Part shown: positions 47,101 through 62,100 of the stretch, piece by piece
Layout of the letters: each line of letters begins with the position of its first letter
Position numbering within the stretch: the stretch's first letter is position 1
Assembly (NCBI GenBank): GCA_007922225.1
Contig: ML679962.1
Span: 33,897,563-33,961,562, forward strand
DNA: 64,000 nucleotides
Origin: Emydura subglobosa
Lineage: Eukaryota > Chordata > Testudines > Chelidae
Direction of reading: 5' to 3'
Translations under genes and position numbers: made by a program
The notes under the pieces: generated by a model
The model's input: the letters and a program-made list of their open reading frames with translations, nothing else
Told to the model about the DNA's origin: nothing
The model's database searches: none

Positions 47101-50100
47101 ATAGCCGGATCAGATCAGTGGCACATCTAGTCCAGTATCTTGTCACAGATAGCCGCCAGTACCCGATTCTTCAGAGAAAGGGGCACGGAGTGGGCAGCCA
47201 TAGACTTGCCCAAAATGAAAGATTCTAGCTAACCCCTCAGTTAAAGGTTGGATTTTGTCCTTGTTTTCTAAGTGCTTATTAAAGTAATTCTGGATGAGCT
47301 CATTGACTATATACAAGTCTGGTCCTTTAAAAAACCCTATTCTGTTCTTGGTCACCACAATATCACCTTGTGGCAATGAGTTCCACGGTGTAATTATGGT
47401 AATTGAGTGGCATGCTTAGACCTTTCAGAGGTTATTTATATAATGTTATGAGTATAAAATAAACTGTTGGTATTAATGATTTTAGTTATTCAGCACAACT
47501 CAAACTCTACACTGAGCCCAGCTTTATTTCAGAAGCTCTGTTCATCCACGCCTAACCTGTGTTAATTAGTCACTATTTGCATTAATGGCTGATCTTGATG
47601 CATTTTTCCATGTTTATTTTTGGAGCAGTTAGATAATACGGGAAGCATTAGGTACCAAATTCTACTTTTATGTCAGTGCAATACCAGTGACTTTGCAGCA
47701 GTGTAGCTGAGAGAAGAATTTGGCTGGCAATGTTAGGAGTCTACAGAAATTTAAGGCCCTACTTCCTGTTATCAGAATGCAAAGGAGTTGATTAGATTTC
47801 TAATAAAGCCAATTAGCTTTTTGTTTTACTCCAAATTCAAAAGAAGATTAAGGGAAAGTTAAATTAATGGGTTATTTATACTTTGGTTAACTAGATGTTT
47901 CAGCTCACTGATCTGTTTACTCCTCATTTGTATTCCACTTTTATCAGGCCCTCGAGTGCTGTGATGAAGGGGCTTATCTTCTAGCTAATCAGCCAATGGA
48001 TAAAGGCCAGTCTAAAGAAGGAGTTCAGAAGGCTCTTCAGGATATAGACAAATTTATTGAAAGTTCTTTGCCGTACTTAAACTCTGATCCCCAGGTCCTG
48101 TACTATGACTTTGAATCAATTTTAACACCTGAAATAAAGGTAAGAGTTGCCATATTGCCAGTCTTTTCATTGTCTCTTTTACAGGGACAAAGTGCCAAAT
48201 AATTACTCATTTGTTTTCTTATTCGCTCTTCGCAGGATCAGATACAATCAGTCCAGATCAAGCTTGAAAACATTCGAAATATTTTTGAGAATCGGCAAAC
48301 GTGCTTCAGAAAGCTTGTGGATAAACAAGTGCGGCCCGTTCAGTTAGTAGCCCCTCGACCAGAGAATGCACCAAGATCGAAATCTCCATTATTCTCTCCC
48401 AAACATGGTAAAAGTATTTTTAGTTTGTGGCATCTTCAAATGTTCAGCTTTGTTGATTTTGCTTTGAGCTATGAAAGAATAAGTTGAAGGGTAGTTTTGA
48501 GAAATACACTAGAATTTACTGGCTGATATAAAATTACTTTATCAGTGTTAAATGTTTATGAGATTATTTATTCCCTCTTAAGTTTTGGGGTCGAGTCTCC
48601 CATTAACGTGTAAGTAATGTGTTTTTGGAAGAATTAGGAAGAATAAACAAGTCATGCAAGGTAATGTTCAGTGCTTTGAATATATAAGGCAATTAATCAT
48701 TTGTGATCGACATTATGATAATGTATTGTGGTATTTAGGTAAATTAGGTAGTGTCTCAGAGGAGATTGGGACCCCATTGAGCTGGGCTATGAACATGCAC
48801 ATATTACAAAATGGTCTCTGTTCTGGAGAGTTCAGAAAGTAAATAAACAAGGCAGGCAAAAGATGGGAGAGGAAACCGAGGGGGAGAGAGAGGTGAAGTG
48901 ACTTGCCCAAGGTCACATGAATGTCAGGGTTGAGAAGTGCCACCGGTCCCCTGACCGGTCCCTGTTCACTACACACACTGCCTCTCAAGCATTACTCATC
49001 AACGACATTGGGATGATTTTTAAAATCCAAGCGTTGTGGCTATTTCTTAATGTTTCATTGTCTGCATTTTAGAAACAGCAAAGCGATAGAGAGAGAACTT
49101 TGCCTTAAAGAATAGGGCAAAAAGTGTGACCTGTCACTGCCTATGATGTTTTGGGGATCACCCACACCAGCAAGGAGTTCTGTCGCCACTTGCTCTGTAA
49201 CCTGGGGTATTCGAATGCTGCGCTGCTGTGACCCTGATGCCAGTAGCTGTCCCACAAACGTAAAGGTCTCACCCTGGCTTCCACCAGCCTAGTTACTCCT
49301 GGCGGGATGACCCCGATGGCCCTTTTGGTCTCCAGTTTCCCCACATCCATCAATCCTGAGTTCCTAACTACCAGACACACAGACTTTTCCTCTCTGGTTT
49401 GTCACCCCCTGAAGGTGTGAAACCAGAATCCCCAGCTTGCTTTGGCTCATAGACTTCACACAGTTTGCGCCCCAGAGACCTAGTTGGGGTAAAAATAGAA
49501 CAAACGGTTTATGTAATAGAAAAATCACAGATTCAAAGACGAATTGGCGAGGGAAGGGAACATATACAAGTTACACAGAAAATAAACATAAAGATGCATC
49601 TTAGGATGTACCCTTTCAAATGAGATAAAAATCCCTTTTTTAACACGTTACCTTTGCCTTTGAACAGTTTCTCAGCGTACCTCCTAACTGTAGGGGTTCA
49701 CAGACCGCTTCCGGCTTATATGTTGTCCCTCAGTTTCTGGACAGATTTCACTTCAAACCCCTTCCCCTTTAAAAAGGATTTTCACGGATTTTTTTCCCCC
49801 CTTCAGTCACTATAGATATTCAAAGTGGGGAAAAACTCATCCTTCTTGGTTTTCTAGGACAGGGGTTTACTTTTCAGTTTCAAGTTTTTACAGCCTTTCC
49901 CCGCTCACCGTAATGGCCCCTCATTTGTCTTTTCCTCAGTTATGCAGTTCCAGGTGCTGGGAGCTAGTCTCGTCTGGTTGGGAGGCAGCCCCTCCCTGCC
50001 TGACTACTCTCTGCTGTGAGGTGGAGCGGAAAGTTGCCTCACAAATTAGGAGCACAAGTACGTAAATGACACACATTCACTTATACATGAACACACAAAT

Positions 50101-53100
50101 ACATATCCGCAGTCTGTATACGTATCTCAGAATGCTCATCAAGTTCAGAACTTTACAAGCTTTCATGAAAGATCTCACTCAACCGATTTTCAGAGCACAG
50201 TAACGTTGTCTACAATCAGTTGATTCAACTGCTTATTCTTTGGGGTTCTTTCCTGGGGGTGTCTTCCCTGTTCTTTCCTGGGGGTGTCTGGACCCTGCTT
50301 GTCACAGCAACGCAGTGGGTGTCTGCCTGGATTTATTTGATGCTTTTCTCTGAAACATTGTACATTGTAAAGGCCCAAGATCAATAGTGATGTACAGGTG
50401 CCTCCGTTAATCTTAACCCTGAAAGATATGAAGAAGCATCTGGAAATGAGCACAGCCAGCAAAGGATGAAAAGACAATAGGCACTTCTTTTGGAGACATC
50501 CCGCCTGAGATCCTTTTTAAAAGGTCTCATTTGAACGAGACATCAAAATGGCTTTATCTGAACTGTTGTAATGTCTTGTGTCAAAGATCCATCCTGGGAT
50601 GGTCTGAGTGAGCTTTGAGTTCTGCAGACACTATGGCACAGATCGAAACACAGCTAACGGGAAGCACACTTTTTTGTCCTCTTTTCTTTTCTTTTTTCAA
50701 GAGCGTAGGGACTTCCTCCTTTCATCTTTGCCCTGGTTTTGAAGCCTCTCTGTTGGGGAGCAGATCTATTTTTAAAACTACTTTTGAAAAAAACCCAGAG
50801 AAATATAAACTATAAAATAATGCAGTAAAGTATACTGAAATGGAGTAAAGTGCAGTAAAATGATGGCTCTGTAATAAAGTAACTTTAATAGCTGTATTTT
50901 AAAACTTTGTCGCCTGAGTTGCAGACACAGAATATAGGATGATCCTGAGGTCTTGAGCACCCTCCAGTTGCAGTGAAGTCTCCCACTGCTGTCAATGACA
51001 ATTGAGGTTGCACAGTGCTATAGAGGAGACACTCACGTATGTGCATCTGATGTTCCTGTAAAATGTGTACAAAAGTGTCTTTGCCTGTGTACATAGTTAT
51101 ACCCACAAGAACCTTGCGGACATGCAGATATATGTTGTGCATGTGCAGATGTGTGCTTTGTAGGCACAGCTAAGGAATGCATATTTCACAAGTGCAGTTT
51201 AGGAATGAAGATTTCAAACTGTAGCCCGCAAGGTTAGGTAAAGATAAGGACAACATTTCCAACTTACTCTATTTTGGTCCAGAGGAGGAGGCTCAAGGAT
51301 GGAATTTCATCATCAGATTGCAATGATGTTTTTCATTTGTGGCTTTCAAACAGCTGTAGTTCAGTTCTGAAAATTGCTAATCTATCAGTGACGCCTAGAC
51401 ACACTCAGCTGATTTGTTCCCTGCGTCTGTTCAGTTGTATCTGCTAAACTTAATGACAGAAATCCATTTGACAATGATTCTCTCCTGATAGTCCTGCTGA
51501 ACCAACACAACTAAGAGGGAGTCAACTGGGTTCTTTTCCCTCTTGTGCATCATCAACAGAATTGTTTAGGTCATTCCAATCAGTTACAGCTATCCAATAG
51601 GCTAGCATCGGTGTTACGAAGGGCGTGATCTGAAGACAGCGGAGATGCAAAGGTGCTGTATGTGTCTTGGGGTATCATTTGTCCTATAGGACTTTTTCTG
51701 AAGCAGTAAAAGGTCCAACTTGATTCTCAGAGGGCTGGCTGAGTTTGCAATTCTGGCAGCTAGGAAAGAAAAAACCTTAACTTGTAAAATGAGCATCTGT
51801 GATATGGAAACCACCGAGAGACAAATAAGTCTGTAGCGCCACAAAGCCATTTTTATGTTTGCTCTTTACTGCAGAGCCAGACTTCTAAAAGAGAGGGGAG
51901 TACTTTTTAGGATGTTCACTCTGGCTTGCCAGTGGCATTTGTGGGTGGAATTACAGTGGCTAAACCACAGCCTAAGAGAATGGAAAGGAGATGGTGTGCT
52001 TCTGATTAACAGGAGTCACTGGAGGCCTTCTCTCTGACTCCTAACGTTCTGGTCATCTGTAACTGTGCAAGCTACTGTCTTCCTTGTGTGTGTCAGTCCA
52101 AGTAACACTTAGAGAGATGGAGTTTCCCATTCAAAAAGCAGGAATTTTGCTGAATGTGTTACAGTAATTTCTACCTTTTCATTTTTTAAAAACATGAGGT
52201 GTAAATATGCGGGCTCGATTGCTGGAGAATGATTCCCCTTCCCCTTGCAAATTCGGTAAAAAGGAACCAATATTTTAAATACTTTTCCTGCACCTTCATT
52301 GCTCCATTTAGAAATTGAAACACAAGATTACCATTGGAGGGAATTTTTTCTTCCAATGACTTGCAACAGAACATCTGTCTTTAATCAGTATAATTTGTTT
52401 TTAAGTAGCATCACTGATCTTTTACTCCAATGGAAGTCTGAACCATGAGACGGGTCTTTCGGTAAACCACAGTTAATAATGGCTCTTTTGTTAACCTTAT
52501 TGATGTTTCAAATAGGTATTCCCCACCTTCTCCCCAGCAGTCACCCTTTCCTTTCGTGGTAGCACTCTTTGTCAGTCTAATTGGTATGTAAGGCATCGCT
52601 GAAATAGTCATCTGTAATAATGTGATTTTGAGACACCATCTCTTCATATCTGTTTCCATCCCTCTGCATCAGTTTTTCCCCCTACATCTTTTGCTCATTG
52701 CTTCACAAAAAGGCGGTTCTTTTGTATAAATACTATTCAAAACTTGAAACACCCAAGATGCGGCTCCTTTTTGTACTCTTTTTGTACTCTCCTGTACAAT
52801 TCTCCAGTACAATTGTAGTCTCCTATACAAACATTTTTGTACTACCCTGTGCAGCTCTATATTTTTTCCCTATTGAAAAAATATTTAATTAATGTTGCTT
52901 TATTTTTTGCCTAAGCTGACTTAATCTTTGATTTTTAACTGTTGTGAGTATTACAAGTCTTGGGAATTTAATTTGTCTCAAAATTGCGTACAGTGCCTCT
53001 TATAATAAGTCACAGACTGATCCAATACCTGCTTTCCCCCAAACATCAACATTTCCACTTGCTAGTGAGAGACTTTAAAACCTTCATTTCATCTATTACT

Positions 53101-56100
53101 ACTAATTATTACTAATTATTTGTGTTAAGGTAGCGCCTCTGGAGTCCAGCTTTTTTGAGGCCCCATTGTCCTGTGCATTGTACGTATGCATGGTAAGAGA
53201 GAGGCCTTGTCCGATCTAAAGAGCCAAAGGGTGGGGAAAGGGAAGTATTAGCTTCCTCATTTTATTTTTGGGGAAAGGAAGCACAGAGGATAAGTCTACA
53301 TGGTGGTCTGGAGCAAGCGGGAGTGTGCCTCCCAGCCTGGACTCAATTAGCAGGGCTCACGCTAGTGCTCTAAAAATAGCTGTGTAGACAGTTGTTACAA
53401 GCTGAGGCTTGGACTGGAATTTGGCATGTGAAACCCACCCCGATCCCTAGGCTTCAGGGCCTGAATTCCAGCCTGAGCTGCAAAGCGCTGTCTAAACACC
53501 TATTGTTAGAACACCCCAACTCTCCAGGCTGACTTCTGCTCGCTCCAGAAAGCTGTGTAGACATATCCAGAGAGGTTTAGTGTCTGCCCCAATGTCAGAG
53601 AGTCTGTGGCAGAGGCAGGAATGGACTCCACATCTCCTGTGACCACACGACTAGGCTTCCTGTCCTACTGGTGATAGATGAGATGGAAAATGATTCTGTT
53701 TCTCTGAGACAAAAGCCCCATAGTTTTAAATGGACTTGAGTAGTAGAAGAAATGATCATCTTGGGAAACTGACTTATTTTCTTTCTCCACGTAGGGGGAA
53801 TAGTGCCACCTCTGTAGCACTGTACCATGCTCTGTGAAAGCTGGAGTGCAGCCTGGCCAGCGGGATGGGTGGGGCAGAGATGTTGCTTTCGTCTGGAGTT
53901 ATCCATTAGCCTAGTTCACGTCTCATTGCAGAAAGGGATGTTGCTACTTTCTGCATTGAGGATCCCAGGGGCTGAGAGGCAACACAGCCTCAAAAATTCT
54001 GTGCTCCCAAGTCCCTTCCACCAGAGATGATGATTCAAAGGGAATCTTCCACTCCTCCGATCTCTCGTTTCCAGTGGGATAGGGACAGCTGGCCCTTTGT
54101 CTCTTTTAATTGCTCTGATATTCCTTACTTTAGATGCAAGTATTTCTGTTGTGCGATAACATAAAAGAAAGTAAACCACCTGGGTTCCTGTATCTCTCTT
54201 ATCTGCTTCCATTTGAACATTCTTCTGATTCAGTAATAGCACATAGGCCTTCAATCCTTCCAAATTTGGTTCAATTCCAATTATTTCCGTTGCTGTTTCA
54301 AGCAATCTCTGTTCAACCCTATCAAATGCTCTAGAGATGCTAAAACACAAAGAGTGAAGTCCTGACTCCATTGAAGTTAATGGGAATTTTACTCTGACTT
54401 GAGCGGGCCCAGGATTTCACCCTAGAACTTTTCTTTGAAATCAGTCCTAATAGAGATTACTATGTCTCCCTACATTATCTACAGGCTGTCTTCCTTATAA
54501 AAAGCATGTCTAGTATCTCACAAAGCCAGTGGAAGTAAAGGGAAAGTCTTGGTGGGGGGTTGTTTGTTTTTTGTTCTGTTTTGTTTTTTGAATAATCAAG
54601 AAAAAATAGTAATACCTTAGCCAGCCATTTATCCTTGTGGTTTAAAAGCATTATAGGTCTGTAGGCATCCCATCATGACATTTTTTTCCCCCAAGGTTGA
54701 GACGACCAGCATAATAGAGTCTGGTGCTGTCCGTTAACTCTGCTTATGTCAAAAGGAAGAGGTCCTTTGATTTAAGTACCAGTAGTATCCACCAATGGAA
54801 CCAGGAATATCTTTTTAAAGATTTTGTAAGACTCAGCAGGACAGCTGTCTGGCATCCTTCCTATTGTTCATCTTCAAACTTACCTCTTCAGACAAAATTG
54901 TCTAACTCTTGGTTATAACCTAACATTATGGGTCAGTGCTGCAGCGGGTGTGAATAACTGCCTTGGAACCAAGTGACGCCAGATGAGCATCAGACTCTAT
55001 TGTTATAAATAAGGCTTTTGTCACATAATCACATGAGGGGGTATTTCTTCTGACAGGTTATTAGAAATGTATAGTTCCTTATAATTTGCAAAGACTTCAC
55101 AGATTTTGCTCATTTGAATGACAATATCACCTACTTGGAGAGATGTTTCTTTGTACCGAACGAGCTTTTATTTTATGTGCTAATGATCTATTGCTTGTAT
55201 TCCCTTTTTCATATCAAAATTGTTTGGTAATGTCTAAAATATTTTTTTTTTTTTTTTCAATTAGGAGTGTTTTCAGTTTGCCTCTAGCATTAATTAACTG
55301 ATTATATACTCTCTGAGCCTTTTACGCTGATGATCTAATTTTATTTTTTTAATTTTTCCTTGCAATGCTTCCTTGGTTATAGTTATACATTGTGTAATTG
55401 TACATTTTTCTATCTAAGGCATGGATTTTAATTCCAGTTTGAAGTTTTCATTTGATATCTCTCTCCCTGGGAAGAAAACGTCAAGAAAATCTCAAAACTC
55501 ACGTAAGGTAAAAAGCTTAGATTCTGGTTTTTAGGGTGATGTATGTCACATCCTTTTTACTCACCAAGTCCCTGATTGACTTCAATGGGACTACTCGTGT
55601 GCTTAAAGTTAAACACATGCCAAAGAGTTTTCCTGGATTGGGACCAAAAATCACTTTTCTTTGTTGATTTCCTGTTTTGGGTTGGTATACCAGTGACACC
55701 AGTTTAGGTAATAATCCTTCCTTCAGGAATCTTTAATGCTTTGAAGACGAGAAACAAAACTGTAGCCCCCCATCTCCTCAAATATCAATAGTGGAGGCAG
55801 TTTTTCCAACTCTTAAAAACAAACTTTATTTGGATTTTTCATTTTAATTCTGCAATCAGCTTTATCCAAAAAGGATGCATAAAGTACATCTGTCAAGGTT
55901 TTGGGTTTTTAAATAATTTAACATTTGTAGGTTTGAAACCTGCTTTTTGTGTCCATATCAGAAAGCTAATATTAAAAGAGAGAGGGAAAGAAGCGAATGG
56001 AGTTAGTTTTGTTTTGTTTGTTAACAGCAGATATATTATTGAAATAAATAAGATGGCTATTTATTATCTGTGTATAAACTACTGTTGCAATTCTTAACTA

Positions 56101-59100
56101 CATTTGGCAGTTAGTGTAATTCTAGCTACTATATAACTGTTACTTTAATATATAATCTATTTATGTAGCTAGCAATTTATCTGACTTTTCTTATACATTA
56201 TAACTTATAGTTACATAGAACCTTTGCACATATATGGTAACTAACACATTTTATACAATTATATTACAACATCCTGATCATTTACCTAAATTACTCATGA
56301 AATAGCAAATTCAGCATTAGTCCCCCCTAAGGCCCCAGTTCAACAAAGCACTTCATGATGTGCCCAAGTCTCTTTAAAGTTAAGAACTTTCTTAAGTGCT
56401 TTGATTAATCAGGCCTTCAGGGTGACTCTGAAATTTTCTCTCGTAACACCCATACATGTTTATTTGTCACTCTTGAAACTGAGTATTGTTATTTGTATTA
56501 TCATAAAACCTAGGAGGCCCAGTCATGGACCAGGAACCTGTTGTGCTTGGCACTGTACAGACAGATGCAGAAGAAAAAGACAATCCCATTCCCAAAGAGC
56601 ATGTAACTAGTGTCTTTAGACTATCCAAGAAATTCCTGGAAGGAAGTTTGGCAATTCCTTATACAGTATGTCATTTTAATTTTAGCTCTAGTGTAGTGCA
56701 AGGAAGTTCTGCAGTGCAGCATATCTTATTCTTATCTAGGAAATCTTTCCCAGGTGGTTCTTAGGTTTATGAGTGGATTGATATTGGCTCGAGCATGATC
56801 TATCACCTGTGCTCTCTCTCTAATACATACTGTTTCCATTCTAGATTGAAGTAATGCATGACTATCAAGAAAAAAGGAATTCCTTGCAGTCTTTTATTTC
56901 AGAAAGTGAAGACAACTTAGATATACTAAAAGGGTATGTTGGGTTTTTTTTCATACATCATCCTAGTAGAACATCATGTAAAATATCTTTTGCTTAGCTT
57001 AGTGCAAAATCAGAACCTGTCTTGGAAGCATCACAAAAGGAAAAAGAATACAATAATTGTTAGTTGTCTCTTCTTCTCAAAATGCACTTTATATCAATGG
57101 GAAAGGAATTTTCAGTGCACTAATTCTCTTGGCTGGTGTGTAAAAAATCAACACTCATCAATAAAATTCATGTGCCAGTGCAGCTTAAAGAAATATGGGA
57201 AACCAGTGATTAAGAAGGGACTTGTGGAGCTCTTTGTAAAAGACTAGTGCATGGAAAGGGAGAGCCAGGAGAAGATCTGTGGAAAGAAAATGTGTGCAGG
57301 TTTTCAGATCTAAGTAAAATATCCTGAAATAGAAGCACAGTACTCTTAACGTTTTGATCTCTCTGCTGGATCCTCCGTCAAAGCTAACACTATACAGTTT
57401 GGCTTTGTTGTAGGGGTATGACCTAGAATGAGACAGACAAGCAGTCTCGGGTTTCTTGTGATATGAACAATGAACCTCCACTAATACAACGTCTGGCCAC
57501 TCATGCAGCGGAGCCGAGATGGCACAGGAATGCTGGGGACGTATTCATGTTGGGGGTTGGGCCATGGCTTGAATATGTTTTTATTCTTTCTTTGTTCTCC
57601 CACATCTCAGGTGTACAATGCATCCACCAGTTTTCACCCTTGATTTCGGACATGCACTGGTCTGTTTGAGCTTCTGTGTGTCCTGTTGATAGATTTGCTG
57701 TTAGACTTTTTTTATTGCCCATGTGAAAATGGTTAGGACAAGTCATTTTATATATACTACTTGAGTGTGCATCAAGCCGACAGACTCCTGAGGCTAATAG
57801 AATGACAGGAAAAGTCCTAGGGAATAGGCAGGAGTTTAAAGTTAGTAAAGTACACGGAGCTGGTCTTTGGATGCAAACACAGCCTTAACACTTTTAAAGA
57901 ATTTGAAGGCGCTGTTGACGTGGGAAAGTGCTGTCCCCATGCCATTCCTCACTGGGAAGAAAGGGAAGAAAACATGCCCAAAGCATTTTTGAGGCTGACC
58001 ACATCCATCCCATTGAATGAGTCTAGAGAAGTCCTGCATTGATTAGCAGTCCCTGCAGCACCTTCCAACGAAAACCTCAATGTTGTCTTCTGTAAACTCT
58101 TACATTTCAACACACTCTAAGTGCAGTCTTTGGAGAATGCACTGCGTTTGCCTTACTCTTGGAGAGATCCGCTTGGCAGCAGCAACTTCAAAAATGAGCC
58201 TTCTAAGACAAAACCCTACCAGAAAGAAGCTATGAAGTGTTGGCTTGCCCCTTCGCCTTGCACATCTAATAAAAAATGAACCTGCTATAAACTACGTTCT
58301 AGAAAAGTTAGTTCTTGAATTCAGATTTTGGATTCTTCCTGGAGGAGAACAAATTCTTGAAAGCAAAAACCTGAGATTTGAATGAAATCTAAGCCTCTGA
58401 ACTGGTAAATAATTATTGAAATGTCAAAAGTCAACATTTTTATAGGACTTCTTTGTAGTAATCCATAAAGCTGAAAGTAGAATTTTAGAGAGGCAGAAGT
58501 TTTACATGAGAAACATGAAAACATGAGGCCAAGATTTTGTTGGTGCTCAGAAGAATTGGGAACACACAGCATTTAGGAAAACTTGGGGATATAGCCTAAG
58601 AAGCTCAAAATCTATTTTTAAAGCTGGAATGAACTGTGTCTGAATTTTAAAGCAGGAATTCCCCGCAAAACACAGTTCAGAAAATGATCATTGAGTGAAA
58701 CTTGTTAAGAACAGCCAATTCTTTGATGTTTAGCGAGGAGGAAGAAACCTTTTATGTAGTAATCTGTTCGGGTGTTATTCTTTATTGACAGAAAACAGAC
58801 ACATTAAAATTAATGAGTTTTTTACACCACCGAGTTCGTGTTTACAATAAAATACAGGAATGCAGGAGGTTAAATGGTTATTCAGAATTCACCAAGTATA
58901 AATAAAATGCACATAAAAAGCAAAGTCTCAAACAAAGCTCTTTATTCTGCATTTAAAGTGCATATGGCTTCTGATCTGAGATGAATTTAATCTGTTATGC
59001 ATTCATCTGTCCTATTGCCTCTACGCTTATTCTGCCCCTACTTGTTAGGGGGTGCGGCTAATTTCAGGCATATTTACCATCTGACTGAAATGCAATGGCT

Positions 59101-62100
59101 CATCCCTGCAGACATAACTAGTAATGCAATATCAATACTTCTTTTTCATTTTAGCCATGTCATAAATGAGCTAATAGAAACAGAGAGAGTATACGTAGAG
59201 GAACTGTTCACTGTTTTGATGGTGAGTGACTTTAAAATTCCTCATTACTGCTCTCTGATGTGTTTTCTGAAAGGCATCTGCCATTCTGGCAAATTAAACA
59301 AAAATGTGCTTTGGTAAATTTCTACTTCGCTGTTATGTCCCAGGTGGTCTTGAATTTTTCTCCCATCTTTTTTATTCAGATGACATCTGCACACACAGTA
59401 TGTGTTAGTACAAGCTTTTAATCTATAATTTGGGTGAAACCTTCTGTTCACAGACAAACATCTTGGTAATTAATTTTTATCAATGGTTGGGAAAGAAGTA
59501 TACAGAATAAGCTGCAATTTGATCATATGTAGAAATATATGAATGTGTATGTATGTGTATATAATAGAAATATATAATGTTCTAGATTGCTAGATTAAAA
59601 TCCTCTCCTCTCTACTCCCAGGCTTTTCTGAAAACACCCACTTCTTCCTAAAACATGACATTTTATATAGGTAGGCTAGCCATGGTGATTGAAACTGAAA
59701 TGATGGATTGCCATCAAGCTGACTCAATATTTACGTTTCTGTTGCATCTTAAAGTCAGTAGTAAATTCATATTTAATGTACGGGATGCCAGCATTGCTAA
59801 TAAGCAATTGTCTAAAAGACACACATTTCAAAGCTGATGCATATGAAGCCATATATTATTGAATTGAATTGAATTCATTATTTCTAAGTGGTTGACTAGA
59901 TCCATTATATGGGCCACATTCTGTCCTCAGTTGTGTGCAACACACATTTGACCTCTGTGGAAGCCATATGTGTCTGCATCTGCAGTTAGATGCTGTCCCT
60001 GAAAGTGGCTACTCGCTATATTTTTCACCAAAAAAAATTATATATCAAGTTTAAAGGGAAAAAACAGGGACAGTCCAAAACAAGGGCTCTTTATTTTTTG
60101 CAGTGGTGTCAACGCAGAGTGCTGTATTATAATTTACTAATAAAATATAACAGTTTGCAGAACAATAATATCCTTTATGCCACTGCCCGATTACTTAGTG
60201 CAGATTCTCTTTTGGAAAATGCGGTTGATTTCAAGGGGCAGATGCTGAAGCTGTGGGGGAGGGGGAGGGAGGAGAGGGGAAGAAAGGAGGGAAGCCTTTT
60301 GTAGCTGGAATCAAGGGGAAAGGATCTGATGTTCCCAGAGTGCATTGTTGAACAACAAAAAAGCTCTTTGATTTCTTGGAATATTTTGCTTTGTTTCAAA
60401 TTTCCCCCCATATCAGACCTTGTGAGATTATCTTTCATTGCTTTCCATTTATAAACCACTTGTCAGCTGTGTGTCTTGCAGTCATAACAGCAGATGTGTA
60501 ACCAAGACAAATATTCCCCCAGGGCCTCTCCCTCGGTTGTACAGTTGTACTAGAGAGAGGAGAAATGGCAGTAGTTTTTCTTATTGAAATACAGCATGTC
60601 TCCACTGTAAGTGGTGTTTTCAATGGGTATGTTTGTGTGTTTGTACTTTTCTTATCCCATTGTACATATAAATGTTTCAGAAATCAAACTGTTACTGTCC
60701 AATATACTTAATGTGTAAGCACAGACCAAAGCCATGCATGTGCAGATGTAAAAGAAGGGACAACCTGGGACCCTAATAGCAGAACAATTTTCTTTCATGA
60801 AAGAGATCTCGGTTCAGTGCCCAGATGTAGTCCTGGTCTCTTTGCCCTAGCTCAGACAGGAAATGATGCTGAGCGCAAGCCTCACACTCAACCCCTAGGC
60901 TGTAGGAACATCTGTAGTTACTTCCTCCTGCTGTCTGATGAAACAGCCCTGCCGTGGGAAGCCCTCCCTGTCAGGACAAACGTCATTAATCCTCAAGCTC
61001 GGAGGACAAGGAGAATTCAGAGAAGAAAATGGGGAAACCAAGAGGGATGCTAGGATTTAAAAAAAAATAAATAAATACAAAATAAAAGGAACGTAGCATT
61101 TTGTAACAACGTACATTTTATTGAACTGTGGGCATGTAACTTTCCATTTAGTCTTTAATAGGGCAATAAACCAGGCTTATAAAGACCTAATAATGAATAC
61201 CTGTTGTGTTCTCCAGGGTTACAGGGCTGAAATGGATAACCCAGCTATGGTCATTCTCATGCCGCCTGCACTGAGAAACAGAAAGGATGTTCTCTTTGGG
61301 AACATGCCGGAGATATACGACTTCCATAACAAGTAGGTAACTAGCTGTATTTTCTTTCTTTCTTAGTTCCCTTTAAAAAGGGAATGCTCAAGTGCTGTTT
61401 CATTCACATTCACGTTCTGTCTCTTCGTTAATCTCTTACAGAATTTTCCTACACAATCTGGAAAGCTGTCTTGAAGCACCAGAGCGAGTGGGGCTTTGTT
61501 TCCTGGAAAGGGTTAGTGAATCAACTATCACCTTTAAAACCAGACTTTGTAAGCCACATTTTCTCCCTGATACTTAGCATTCCTCAAGGACACATATATG
61601 TCAGCTTGATGCTTCCTATATGAAACGCCAACCACTGGACACTGAGTTCATGTGAGAGAGACAGGGTAGGTGAGGGTACTATCTTTTACGGGGCCAACAT
61701 GTGTTGGTGGAAGGTACAAGCTTTTGAGCTGCACAGTTATTCTACAAGTTGGGGGAAGGAAGCAAAGTTTGAGCTAAAAATGTATTGTGCACATGCCCAG
61801 CAACATATAGGGAAAAGCAGTGGACATGGCAATACTCCTATCTATTGGGGAAGAATCTCCTAATTTTAGGGAGTGACTCTTACTTCCCATCGACTTACTT
61901 TTTAAATGTATATTCCCCTAATTTGCGAGTGAAATAGAAGCTAAGAATGGCATTTGGTGCTCACCTTATTCTGCCTTACAGTTGTCATAAATAAGAAGAA
62001 CCAGAGAGTATGCATTTAAAAATTGATTTACTTATTCTTTTTACAGCGAGAAGATTTTCAGATGTATGAGAAATATTGTCAGAATAAGCCCCGGTCGGAA

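Larger units (their letters stand above)
48408..55418 (+). other. MCF2 intron 12 (7.0 kb)
   Basis: No exon recognised in 7 kb. It holds an antisense MIR remnant (48800-48935), a long possible retroelement segment (49120-50180), a MITE-like element (53287-53575) and a minus-strand L1-like open frame (53916-54371). The remainder is AT-rich and unannotated. Confidence 0.55.
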
